Positions 9,446 through 17,234 of a DNA stretch of 44,561 nt are shown here, in pieces. This DNA is from Cellulosilyticum ruminicola JCM 14822. GTDB lineage: Bacteria; Bacillota; Clostridia; Lachnospirales; Cellulosilyticaceae. The stretch lies in assembly GCF_001311925.1 (NCBI RefSeq), contig NZ_BBCG01000029.1:1-44561 (forward strand), written 5' to 3'. The notes beneath the pieces were generated by a model. That model was not told the origin of the DNA, ran no database searches, and saw nothing but the letters and a program-made list of their open reading frames with translations. Numbering within the stretch: position 1 is the first letter of the stretch; every line of letters starts with the position of its first letter. Made by a program: the position numbers and the translations under genes.

Positions 9446-10366
9446 TTAAAGTAACTTTTTCTTTTTAAACCATTTCATACAAATCATAACCACAATGATA
9501 CTGCCTAAAATCATAGTCGGATAACCATATTCCCATTTTAATTCTGGCATATATTCAAAGTTCATGCCATACCACCCCGTAATCAGTGTTAAGGGTAAAA
9601 ACAAGGTCGTCATAATCGTTAAAATCTCCATGATTTTATTTTGTTTAATATCAACTTGCGTTTGATAGACTTCTCGTATTTGAATGGCATATTCTCTTAG
9701 AAACTTTGTGTTACCTTGAAGATTTATAACTCGCTCATTAAAAAGCTCAAATAATCTCATCCCGTCTTCTTCAAAAAATTCACTTTCATTTTCTTTTAGC
9801 TTTCGCCCGATTTCTAAAAGCTGTAAATAATAATGATGCCATGTGGCAATTTCTTTGCGAAAGGCCATCATTTTATGGTTAAAATTTGGACTTCCGCCAT
9901 TTACAATACTATCTTCTACCTTTCTAAGCTTATTTTCAAATTCATATAGATAAATATAATCCTTATCAATAAGCGCTTCTAAAAATGTATATAAAAAACT
10001 TTCAATACAAGGCTTCTTCCAAACTTTAACCTTTGCTATTTGTGCCAATATATGTGCTACAAATTCTTCGTGTTCTATAAAAGTAACCTTTTTCTTTTCT
10101 ATAATGAAAAAAAACACACGTCTTTTATGCACATCATTTTTTGTAGGAATCATAAAACTTCCCCATAAATAATCTATGCCTTCTATAATCTTTGAGCAGT
10201 CAATACGCTCAAAATCTCTAATCTCTTCTATTAAGAAATCTCCTACTCGCTTTTGCCATTCCTGCATAGAAATAACTTCTATATAACCTCTTGCCTTACT
10301 ATATTCTATCTCATCTTGAGGCATCTTTTCTCTTACAATGAGCCTTTCTTGAATCTCATAAATCAT
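9446..10366 (-). CDS. CorA-like Mg2+/divalent cation transporter
   Basis: A 306-residue protein with a cytoplasmic N-terminal domain and two C-terminal membrane helices. The first helix ends in the family motif GMN (YGMNFEYMPE, in place of the usual YGMN), and the C-terminus is Lys-rich (KWFKKKKLL). Members form pentameric channels for Mg2+ or Co2+; the distant family also includes exporters. The ORF is open to 10396, but ATG there has no ribosome site. ATG at 10366 is preceded by GGTGATAAAAAG, so I use it. It starts about 57 bp after the end of folC and may be the last gene of the folT-folC transcript, though a link to folate is not evident. Confidence 0.85.
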   Translation of the reverse strand: MIYEIQERLIVREKMPQDEIEYSKARGYIEVISMQEWQKRVGDFLIEEIRDFERIDCSKIIEGIDYLWGSFMIPTKNDVHKRRVFFFIIEKKKVTFIEHEEFVAHILAQIAKVKVWKKPCIESFLYTFLEALIDKDYIYLYEFENKLRKVEDSIVNGGSPNFNHKMMAFRKEIATWHHYYLQLLEIGRKLKENESEFFEEDGMRLFELFNERVINLQGNTKFLREYAIQIREVYQTQVDIKQNKIMEILTIMTTLFLPLTLITGWYGMNFEYMPELKWEYGYPTMILGSIIVVMICMKWFKKKKLL

Positions 10367-10422
10367 CTTTTTATCACCCATCTTATTGTGCCTCATTCAG
10401 GCTAGAAATATAAACAACTTAT

Positions 10423-11690
10423 TTAGCAATTTTCTTTAAGTTCTCCAATCATATAAAGTGAGCCAAAGCCTATGACTTGGCTATCTTCATGTGATTTTGC
10501 TACTTCTAATGCTTTTTCTTTCGCTTCATGTACATTATTTACAATATATACTTCTTTACCATAAGCTCTTATTTTATCACCTAAACACTGCGCTGTCATA
10601 GCTCTTGGATTATGTGGCAACGTAACAACTAAGGTATCAAAGCATGGTATAATCACCTCTAGCATTTCTTCTACTTCTTTATCTTTTAACATACCTACAA
10701 TGCCTATTGTATAACGTTTTTTTAAAGCATTAATTGTATTTCTGAGGGCCATAATACCATCTACATTATGTGCCCCATCGATAAAGAATAAAGGTTCATC
10801 TCCGATTTTTTCAAAGCGTCCTTCCCACTTTGTTTCAAGTAAAGCCTTCTTAATAAGTACCTTATCCATTGTAATACCCATCTCTTGTAATTTCTCAATG
10901 ACTGCTAAAGCAATTGTACAGTTATAAGCTTGATGACCACCAATTAAACTTATTGCATAGTCTTCATCTTGTAATTTAAAAGCCGTACCCTTTTCAGAAA
11001 CGCTTTCTACAATTGCTTGATCACAAGGGGCTACTATAAGCTGAGCTTCTTTTTCCTTACAAACCTTTTTAAATACCTCTAAAACTTCTGGTCCTTGAGT
11101 CCCCGTAATGACTAAACCTTCTTGCTTAATAATCCCTGCTTTTTGTGTTGCAATACTTGTAAGGGTATCTCCTAAAAAGTCTTTATGGTCAATAGAGATT
11201 TTAGTAATAACAGATACAAGAGATTTTTTAATTACATTAGTGCCATCTAAAGCGCCACCTAAACCTACTTCTAAAACAACGAAATCTACTTGTTGTTCAT
11301 AGAAATATGTAAATGCTACACCTACCATAATTTCAAAATAAGAAGGTTCATGTCCTTCTTCTCTGAGTTTTGCCCCAATTTCAGTCACTTTTTTTACACG
11401 GGTCAAAAATCTGAAGTACTAATATCCACATTATTGATGCGGATATTCTCTCTAGGTGTGATTAAGTATGGTGAATTAAAGACGCCTACCTTATAACCAT
11501 TTTCTTTTAAAGCATTACTAATAAATGCACTTGTTGATCCTTTACCATTTGTGCCACCTATATGAATAATTTTTAAATGGGCTTCTGGATTTCCAAGAGC
11601 ATTCATAAGACGTGTAATATTATCAAGACCTAAACGTATACCTCCCCCATTAAATGCTTCTAAATATTCTAATGCTAACTTTTCTTCCAT
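10423..11690 (-). pseudogene. folC: folylpolyglutamate synthase/dihydrofolate synthase, frameshifted
   Basis: Two reading frames together make one full-length FolC of about 423 residues. The first (11690-11403) carries the P-loop IHIGGTNGKGSTSAF and the omega-loop region FNSPYLITPRENIRI. The second (to 10423) carries VVLEVGLGGALDGTNVI, the carbamylated-Lys-type region SIDHKDFLG, and FIDGAHNVDG near the C-terminal domain. The break is at a run of five T on the coding strand (about 11402-11406). A sixth T would give the continuous reading ISTSDFLTRVKKV. FolC adds glutamate to folates (and makes dihydrofolate from dihydropteroate), retaining them in the cell. It follows folT, a folate uptake gene, under a THF riboswitch. 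Nothing else is damaged, so a one-base sequencing error is the simplest reading. Confidence 0.9.
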
Positions 11691-11729
11691 TCTTAATTCT
11701 CCTCTTCTCTATCCTATACTTATACATAA

Positions 11730-11784
11730 AGGGAGCATACACCTTTACTTAACTACTAACAGTTAGTAAAGACCTCTACTCCCT
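11730..11784 (-). other. stem-loop between folT and folC
   Basis: AGGGAG (11730-11735) pairs with CTCCCT (11779-11784). Inside it, CTTTAC and GTAAAG pair, and the palindrome CTAACAGTTAG lies in the loop. On the minus strand no long T tract follows, so it is a poor terminator. It could be an RNA processing or attenuation element that sets folC level relative to folT. Function is inferred. Confidence 0.5.
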
Positions 11785-11789
11785 CCTTC

Positions 11790-12560
11790 TTATACTAAAT
11801 ATTTATTTCTTAAATTAACTGGAATCACCTTTATAATGAGATAAACAAGCATAACTTGTAATGGAATATCAATAAGCGTTTTAAAAACACGTACCATTAC
11901 TGATGCTACCACTGGAATATTATAAAGCTGACTGAGCCATATTGGTGTACAAATAAGTTGAACTACAATATAATTTAAAATCTTAACAAAGATAATCTTA
12001 TCAATAGAATAAACACTATCTCCATCTGTAAACTTATTTTGTACATACATTGTAAGACCTACTAAAGTAATGAAAATCACTACCATAATTACACTTAATA
12101 CAATATTTGTTGGTGTGCCCATAAATGAACCTAATTCTTCAATTTCATGAATACCAATAAAGTTAATATAAACAATTGCACCTACTGCTGCAACTAACCC
12201 TAAAATAAAGTTAATCCTATTAAATGATGCGGTAATTCCTTTCTTTCTAATCTGTGAGAAAATAATTCCTGGAATAAGTCCTACTAATATAGAATTAATC
12301 GTAAAACCTGGATGATATGGTGCACCACCACTTGAAAACATAAAGCCAATAATATCACTTAAGAAACCTGCTATAGCGCCATATGCACCACCAAATAAAC
12401 TACCTGCTAAAAATATTGGAATACCTGTGACAGAAAACCTTACAGAAGGGAATCCAAGAAGTGGGATATAAAAAACAAGTCCACTTAAAGCAATACTAAT
12501 TGCAGCAAAAATGGCTGTTGCCGCCATAGGAAAAAGATTTGTTTTGTTACTTTTTTGCAT
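11790..12560 (-). CDS. folT: ECF transporter folate-binding S component (FolT-like)
   Basis: A 256-residue membrane protein with about six hydrophobic segments, of the ECF transporter S-component type. It has the Ala/Gly-rich small-loop region AGSLFGGAYGAIAGFLSD and a family-like N-terminus with basic residues before the first helix. S components bind a vitamin and dock on a shared EcfA-A'-T module, encoded elsewhere. Folate as substrate is inferred from two facts: a THF riboswitch lies directly upstream, and folC directly downstream. The start codon follows AAGGAGG at ideal spacing. That ribosome site is half of a hairpin, which suggests translational control. Confidence 0.87.
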   Translation of the reverse strand: MQKSNKTNLFPMAATAIFAAISIALSGLVFYIPLLGFPSVRFSVTGIPIFLAGSLFGGAYGAIAGFLSDIIGFMFSSGGAPYHPGFTINSILVGLIPGIIFSQIRKKGITASFNRINFILGLVAAVGAIVYINFIGIHEIEELGSFMGTPTNIVLSVIMVVIFITLVGLTMYVQNKFTDGDSVYSIDKIIFVKILNYIVVQLICTPIWLSQLYNIPVVASVMVRVFKTLIDIPLQVMLVYLIIKVIPVNLRNKYLV

Positions 12561-12568
12561 AAAAATGC

Positions 12569-12592
12569 CTCCTTAAAAAAATTAATAAGGAG
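12569..12592 (-). promoter_or_regulatory. ribosome-site sequestering hairpin of folT
   Basis: On the minus strand CTCCTT (12592-12587) is a perfect complement of AAGGAG (12574-12569), the folT Shine-Dalgarno sequence, across a 12-nt AT-rich loop. It sits about 50 nt after the THF aptamer. It is the natural expression platform for turning translation off; the link to ligand binding is an inference. Confidence 0.7.
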
Positions 12593-12640
12593 CCGGTTTT
12601 CACGAAAAACAACGTTATTATAAATTGATATAATAATATT

Positions 12641-12734
12641 GCAGTGAATGCGAGTAATGAACCGCAACCTAAGGTTTTCGTCTATGTTCAACATTCCGTA
12701 ACAATAGCACTTAACGCTCAATACTCTACCCTGC
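12641..12734 (-). ncRNA. THF (tetrahydrofolate) riboswitch aptamer
   Basis: The minus strand shows the THF class I landmarks in order. GAGTA near the 5' side pairs with TACTC on the 3' side, and outer GCAG pairs with CTGC. The conserved block GCGTTAAGTG is followed by GGAATGTTG, the central GACGAAAACC, and the 3' block TTGCGGTTCATTACTCGCAT, matching the family's CGCGGTGAATCATTGCAT region with shifts. The family senses reduced folates and usually lowers expression of folate uptake or synthesis genes. Placement directly before folT-folC fits. Recognition is by eye, not by covariance model. Confidence 0.88.
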
Positions 12735-12866
12735 TCTGTAATCACATTATAGCATACTATACATTAATAAGCCTATGTTCATGTTATATAAACATTCTAC
12801 ATTTTTCACGTCTCTCATCAGCATATAGCCCTATAAATAAAATCCTTTATGTAATCCTCTACTTAT

Positions 12867-13604
12867 TTATTCAAAATATTTCTTCAATTCATTCGCTAGA
12901 TCAAGAAGTTCTTTTACATATTCACTAGCTTCCTCTGATAATTTTGTACTCTTAACAGCCATTGTTGTTACTTCTTCAGAACTCGCCGTTGTCTCTTCAC
13001 TTACAGCAGATATATCATGAATTCCTTCCACAATACCATTATTTCCATCTACAATAATGTCCATTTTCTTATTAATGCCTTCAGTTTTATCATATAGTAC
13101 ATTAATTACTTCAATCATTTTATCAAAGGTTGCTCTTGTATCTATAATTAATTTACCTTGTTCTATAGCAACTTTGCTTAGCTCAGCTACATTTTGAACC
13201 ACATTCTCTGTACATGTTTGTAGTTCTTTAATAATCGTTGTAATATTGGCTGTAGCATCTTTACTTTGAAATGCTAACTTACCTACTTCTCCTGCCCTAG
13301 CACTTTCAATAGAAATATTTAAAGCTAATAAGTTTGTTCTGAAATAGAGGTAATTATTTCAACAATCTCATTAATTTGCTTTGACTTCTCTTTGAATTCT
13401 ACCATAACATCTTTAGTTGCTTTACTAATTTCATTAGTTATTTTTGCCTTCTTATCAAGGTCACTTACAAGTGTTGTCCCATTTTTAAAGTAATCCTTTG
13501 ATTCTTCAAATACACGCTTCAGATAATATACTCAGTACTATAGCACATATCAGTCCTATCGTTACTGTTAATTTGTTAAGTTTAATAATTGTTTGTTCTC
13601 CCAT
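12867..13604 (-). pseudogene. decayed methyl-accepting chemotaxis protein
   Basis: ATG at 13604 (after AAGGAGAAATT) opens a single hydrophobic helix (LTVTIGLICAIVL). The frame then breaks near 13525 and resumes as a methyl-accepting signalling domain: EFKEKSKQINEIVEII...SISEQ. There is a second break at about 13338, then NLLALNISIESARAGE and a C-terminal helix with SEETTASSEEV. The family tip normally reads ARAGE-x-G-x-GFAVVAxE(V/I)RxLAxQS. Here ARAGE joins EVGKLAFQSKDA directly, so about eleven tip residues, the CheA/CheW contact region, are gone. The periplasmic sensor and HAMP domains are also absent; total length is about a third of a normal receptor. With at least three lesions this is a real remnant rather than a sequencing slip. 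No other chemotaxis gene is near. Confidence 0.85.
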
Positions 13605-13753
13605 AATTTCTCCTTATATCTTAAACTTAATAAATAATATCGGTTTTACATAAATTCTTTTTATATTCTAATTTTGTTATTTTTATCAAACATCTCTATC
13701 TCTATCTTTTTTTAGTTTTCTTCATTTTTAAAGCTTTTTTTATATTACTTTAT

Positions 13754-14329
13754 TTAGTTATTTAATTCATTAAAAAAGTTTCCTACAATATTTACATCTT
13801 TCTTGAACTGTTTTAGGAGCTGCTCATAGTTTTCCGGTTTAGACATAAGGGCTATATCTATACCAAGTGCAGTTTTATACATCCCCTTAAAAACCTGCTC
13901 TGCACTGATTACTGCTTCTAAGAATTTATCTTCTGGCAAAATAGTATAAAGCTGTTCCAGCTGTTCCAGTGTAGTCACAATACTATAACTAAAGGTTTTC
14001 ACAATGCCTTCATCTATTTGTTTTGTAAGCTCAATATATGAAAAAACATGATTATAAAGTGACACTAATGCCTGGGGTGAAATATTTCTAAATTCCACGC
14101 GCAAATAGTCCTTCTTAGGCTTTCTAAATCTACGTTTAATTTCTGGCTTCTCTACAACATAATAATTATTAAAACTTGTAAAATACGTTTTATAATCACT
14201 TTCCAGAATATTAAAGTAAGGTTTAAATCCCTTAAAATAATGTACATTGCCATTGAAACCATACCATGCATTAATGATCTCTCCTTTTTTCATCCCCTTA
14301 TAACTTTTAATACAAATAGCCTTTACCAT
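13754..14329 (-). CDS. hypothetical protein, last gene of the LytTR-ABC operon
   Basis: I do not recognise this 191-residue protein. It has no signal peptide or membrane span, so it should be cytoplasmic. The first 60 residues look beta-rich and aromatic (GEIINAWYGFNGNVHYFKGF). They are followed by a very basic patch (PEIKRRFRKPKKDYLR, about residues 62-77) that could bind nucleic acid or lipid head groups, then a helical C-terminal half. The start follows GAGGAGGGGCT. It begins 18 bp after the DUF3021 gene with no terminator between them, so it belongs to the transcript of the ABC exporter and LytTR regulator and is a candidate accessory or immunity factor. That role is only a guess from position. 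Confidence 0.7.
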   Translation of the reverse strand: MVKAICIKSYKGMKKGEIINAWYGFNGNVHYFKGFKPYFNILESDYKTYFTSFNNYYVVEKPEIKRRFRKPKKDYLRVEFRNISPQALVSLYNHVFSYIELTKQIDEGIVKTFSYSIVTTLEQLEQLYTILPEDKFLEAVISAEQVFKGMYKTALGIDIALMSKPENYEQLLKQFKKDVNIVGNFFNELNN

Positions 14330-14347
14330 AGCCCCTCCTCAAATGTT

Positions 14348-14773
14348 TTATTTCTTCTTTTTTTGATATTCTGCTAATTTTTTATTCATTTCATTTGCCA
14401 ATTTCTGGCCCTTATATACAGAGATACACCAAACTACTATAAATACTATTGCTACTAAGAAACTTAATATAATTATTCTTCCCCAATCCTGTAAATCAAA
14501 CCACTCAAATACAATGCCACAACCTATTACAATCATATTAACATAGATATAGTTTATTACAGCTAGTATAACTGTCTGTTTTTTAGATAACTCTTTATTA
14601 GGATAAATAATACTGCCTAATGTACATAAAAAGGCACATACAATAAGCTGCCACAATATCCTAGCTAAACTTCCCAGACTTCCTCCTGAAGCACTTAGAA
14701 ATATGGCTGATGAAATTAAAATCCCTGTTGCAATATTAGGAAATAGTGATGCTAAATATTTGATACGTTGCAT
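14348..14773 (-). CDS. DUF3021 family membrane protein
   Basis: A 141-residue protein with four predicted membrane helices (about 12-28, 38-56, 68-88, 100-120) and a Lys-rich cytoplasmic tail. Length, topology and the position directly after a LytTR gene match DUF3021. In streptococcal LytTR regulatory systems a membrane protein encoded beside the LytTR protein holds it inactive, so this protein is the likely membrane inhibitor or sensor for the regulator next to it. The start follows GGAGGAAAAA. It lies 24 bp after the LytTR gene and 18 bp before the next gene. Confidence 0.85.
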   Translation of the reverse strand: MQRIKYLASLFPNIATGILISSAIFLSASGGSLGSLARILWQLIVCAFLCTLGSIIYPNKELSKKQTVILAVINYIYVNMIVIGCGIVFEWFDLQDWGRIIILSFLVAIVFIVVWCISVYKGQKLANEMNKKLAEYQKKKK

Positions 14774-14797
14774 TTTTTCCTCCTTATAAACTTAGAT

Positions 14798-15235
14798 TTA
14801 AAGTCCTAATTTCTTCTTTAGTTCACTGACATATTGTCTAGAAATAATTACCTTTTCCCCATTATATAACAATGCTTCAAATCTACCATTAAAAGCCGGT
14901 GTTAAGCTTTTAATCTTACTTAAATTAATAATAGAAGACTTGGAGGATCTGAAAAAATCAGTTCCCTCAAAGTCTTTTTCTAACTCATAAAGTTTAACTT
15001 TCATTTCATATACTTCTTGCTCCCCATAAGCAAACACCTTATTATCGACTGTATCAAAATAGTAAATTTCTTTAGGATCTAGCATAACAATACTGCCATC
15101 TTTAAAAGCCATCATTCTTTTACTACCCATTTTCACACTATAAATAAGCTGTAAAAGTTCCTTGTCAATATTTTTGCACTTTATAATGATTGTATCTTCC
15201 TCATCATCCTTACAATCCTCTATTATAATTCTCAC
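14798..15235 (-). CDS. LytTR family DNA-binding transcriptional regulator
   Basis: A 145-residue protein without a receiver domain. A short N-terminal segment (about 40 residues) precedes a complete LytTR domain: VMLDPKEIYYFDTVDNKVFA, YELEKDFEGTDFFRSSKSSIINL and the C-terminal FEALLYNGEKVIISRQYV. Stand-alone LytTR proteins paired with a membrane partner regulate their own operon through direct repeats spaced by two helical turns. Such repeats are present at the operon promoter (17161-17208). The start is GTG at 15235, eight bases after the permease stop codon, and the ribosome site GAGGGG lies inside the end of the permease gene, so the two genes are likely translationally coupled. Confidence 0.92.
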   Translation of the reverse strand: MRIIIEDCKDDEEDTIIIKCKNIDKELLQLIYSVKMGSKRMMAFKDGSIVMLDPKEIYYFDTVDNKVFAYGEQEVYEMKVKLYELEKDFEGTDFFRSSKSSIINLSKIKSLTPAFNGRFEALLYNGEKVIISRQYVSELKKKLGL

Positions 15236-15243
15236 CTGTAACT

Positions 15244-16158
15244 CTACCCCTCATAAACTTTATTTTTTCTGATTATTAAGATACTTAGTATTAAGGCTAT
15301 TATACCACATCCTATAATGAATGCTATTTGCCACAAAGTATTTGCCTTATGATTACCTACTTGTATAGTAATTCCCATAGCTTTCTTACATTCTTCTATA
15401 ACTTCTACAGGCATCCCCTCAAAAGTTTTCTCTATAGCTTTTCTCGTACATACTACTCTCAACATAGCTGTACCATGTAGAACTGGTAAACATTTTAATA
15501 CGCTTTGCACCCCCTCTGGTAACATCCCCATACTCAAATAAATACCACCTGCAAAACCTACTAATGTGCTAATAACTGTATTTAATCCGCTCCAAGCACT
15601 ATTGCTATGGACAAATAAAGCTACTAAAAACATGATGCATGCTGATGCAAATACATTGACTACTATAAGTCCTATAGTTCTTAAAGTATCTCCCAACGTT
15701 AAAAGCTCTCCGCCACCTAACTTAATATACACCTCTCCTATAGCTAAAGTAATGCTACACATAATAGTACCTACAACAAGTGCTGATATAACATATCCCA
15801 TAGCTATTTTTATGCGGCTTACAGGTGCTACATAAAAGCTATTTAGTTTATTCTCCTCCTCGTCCCTTACCATAAAACCAATCATCATTACAGTAACCGT
15901 TACTGCATTGACCACTAAAATACCTGCTAATGTCCAAGTTTGTATAAAGTATAATGCATTAGCCTTATCTAATTCATAATTTCTATTGGTACCATATTGC
16001 TTTAAAACATCCACTATATTTTTACTATTAGATTCTCCCAAAAATGCTACCATCAGTAAAATAACAATCATCATAGATAAAAGTGAAAAAAACACTGCAC
16101 TTCGATCTCTTATATAAAGCAAAATATTTCTTTTTACTAGGTTTCTTACAGTTCCCAT
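15244..16158 (-). CDS. ABC-2 type transporter permease
   Basis: A 304-residue membrane protein with six hydrophobic segments: one near the N-terminus (about residues 23-42), a cluster of four between about 70 and 215, and one at 275-297. A large extracytoplasmic loop lies between the first two. It matches the ABC-2 permease type, with the DEEENKLNSFYVAPVSR coupling segment. It pairs with the ATPase encoded 11 bp upstream as an exporter. The substrate is not evident; related LytTR-linked transporters in Firmicutes often handle antimicrobial compounds, peptides or polyketides. The start follows GGGGGAGCAAA. Confidence 0.9.
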   Translation of the reverse strand: MGTVRNLVKRNILLYIRDRSAVFFSLLSMMIVILLMVAFLGESNSKNIVDVLKQYGTNRNYELDKANALYFIQTWTLAGILVVNAVTVTVMMIGFMVRDEEENKLNSFYVAPVSRIKIAMGYVISALVVGTIMCSITLAIGEVYIKLGGGELLTLGDTLRTIGLIVVNVFASACIMFLVALFVHSNSAWSGLNTVISTLVGFAGGIYLSMGMLPEGVQSVLKCLPVLHGTAMLRVVCTRKAIEKTFEGMPVEVIEECKKAMGITIQVGNHKANTLWQIAFIIGCGIIALILSILIIRKNKVYEG

Positions 16159-16169
16159 TTTGCTCCCCC

Positions 16170-17084
16170 TTAGCCTACTAAAACCTTACCAGTTACCTTT
16201 AAAAACACATCATCCATAGACCCTTGAACCACCTCAAAACCACTTATTTCTTGCCTAAAATCAGCTACTAAATCAATGGCTGCCAATGTGTTACTTAGTT
16301 TAATCTTTAAACTCTTATCTTCTACTTCAAACTCTATTTTTTTATCCTTTAATAGTGTTTCTATCTTTCCTAACTCTTTAGGTATTAATCTCAAACTATC
16401 ATTTGCAAAATCTTCTTTTAACGAAAAAGGTGTACCATATTGTTTTAGCTTTCCACTATCCATAATGGCAATATGTGTCGCTGTAGCTGCCTCCTCCATA
16501 TAATGAGTAGTTAAAAATACTGTCATCTGCATTTCTTCTCTAAGCTTTTTAACACACTCCCATACATCCTTTCTAGTAGCTGGGTCAAGTCCTGTAGTTG
16601 GTTCATCTAAAAATAATATTTCCGGCTTATGCATTAAAGCTCTTGCAATTTCACAGCGTCTTTTCTGCCCTCCTGAAAGTCTCTTAAAACGTCTATTTAA
16701 TATATCCTCAAGTCCTAAAAGCTCTATAACTTCATTCATTTGCTGTTTGAGACATTTTCTACTACTTTCATATAAGCTGCCGCGTATCATGAGATTTTCT
16801 GCTACAGTTAATTTATCATCTAAACTATTTTCCTGATAAACTACCCCTATCAATCTTCTAATAGCTTCATCTTCTTTTCCTAGCTTATAGCCTCCTAAAT
16901 AAACTTCGCCTTCTGTTGGTTTTAATAATGTACAAAGCATATTAATCGTAGTTGATTTACCTGCTCCATTGACTCCTAAAAATCCAAAGAGTTCACCTTT
17001 TTCTACGTTAAAGCTTATATCATCTACTGCCTTTACTGTCTTATAATATTTCTTCAAATGATTTACCTCTATAATTTCACTCAT
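16170..17084 (-). CDS. ABC transporter ATP-binding protein (DrrA/CcmA-like exporter ATPase)
   Basis: A 304-residue ABC ATPase with Walker A GVNGAGKSTT (about residues 37-46), Q-loop in VVYQENSLD, signature LSGGQKRR (LSGGQ), Walker B EILFLDEPTTGLD and the switch His in FLTTHYMEEA. The C-terminal 80 residues are the extra domain of DrrA-type exporters. It powers the ABC-2 permease encoded downstream. It is the first gene of a five-gene operon (ATPase, permease, LytTR, DUF3021, unknown). The start follows AAAGGGGAGAGGAT. A promoter with LytTR-like repeats lies upstream. Confidence 0.93.
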   Translation of the reverse strand: MSEIIEVNHLKKYYKTVKAVDDISFNVEKGELFGFLGVNGAGKSTTINMLCTLLKPTEGEVYLGGYKLGKEDEAIRRLIGVVYQENSLDDKLTVAENLMIRGSLYESSRKCLKQQMNEVIELLGLEDILNRRFKRLSGGQKRRCEIARALMHKPEILFLDEPTTGLDPATRKDVWECVKKLREEMQMTVFLTTHYMEEAATATHIAIMDSGKLKQYGTPFSLKEDFANDSLRLIPKELGKIETLLKDKKIEFEVEDKSLKIKLSNTLAAIDLVADFRQEISGFEVVQGSMDDVFLKVTGKVLVG

Positions 17085-17119
17085 ATCCTCTCCCCTTTCT
17101 AGCTCTTCTTGTTAATTAC

Positions 17120-17147
17120 ACTATATGCCTTTAATTTTTTTATTCAA
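17120..17147 (-). promoter_or_regulatory. promoter of the ABC-LytTR operon
   Basis: On the minus strand, -35 TTGAAT (17147-17142) and -10 TATAGT (17125-17120) are separated by 16 bp, about 35 bp upstream of the ATPase start codon. The short spacer and imperfect hexamers suit an activated promoter. Confidence 0.6.
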
Positions 17148-17160
17148 TAATCCTCCTAGT

Positions 17161-17208
17161 AAGTTGCATAATCCATATTTCAAGTTGCAAAAACAGCAGA
17201 TAAGTTGC
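17161..17208 (-). promoter_or_regulatory. candidate LytTR-binding direct repeats
   Basis: AAGTTGC occurs three times on the plus strand (17161, 17182, 17202), with spacings of 21 and 20 bp, about two helical turns. The nearest copy lies 14 bp beyond the -35 box of the ABC-LytTR operon promoter, where an activator would sit. LytTR proteins bind paired direct repeats around a central GTT with this phasing. The third copy is inside the loop of the methyltransferase terminator, so it may be chance. Regulation is inferred. Confidence 0.6.
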
Positions 17209-17223
17209 GCACCTATCTGCTGT
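17193..17223 (-). terminator. intrinsic terminator of the methyltransferase gene
   Basis: Perfect 10-bp inverted repeat ACAGCAGATA / TATCTGCTGT with an 11-nt loop, followed on the minus strand by TTTTT. It lies 11 bp beyond the stop at 17235. Confidence 0.93.
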
Positions 17224-17234
17224 CTTATTTTGAT

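Noticed and set aside
12485-12928. ORFs on both strands over the folT leader
   Set aside because: They overlap the THF riboswitch and the folT start, lack ribosome sites, and show no protein family features.
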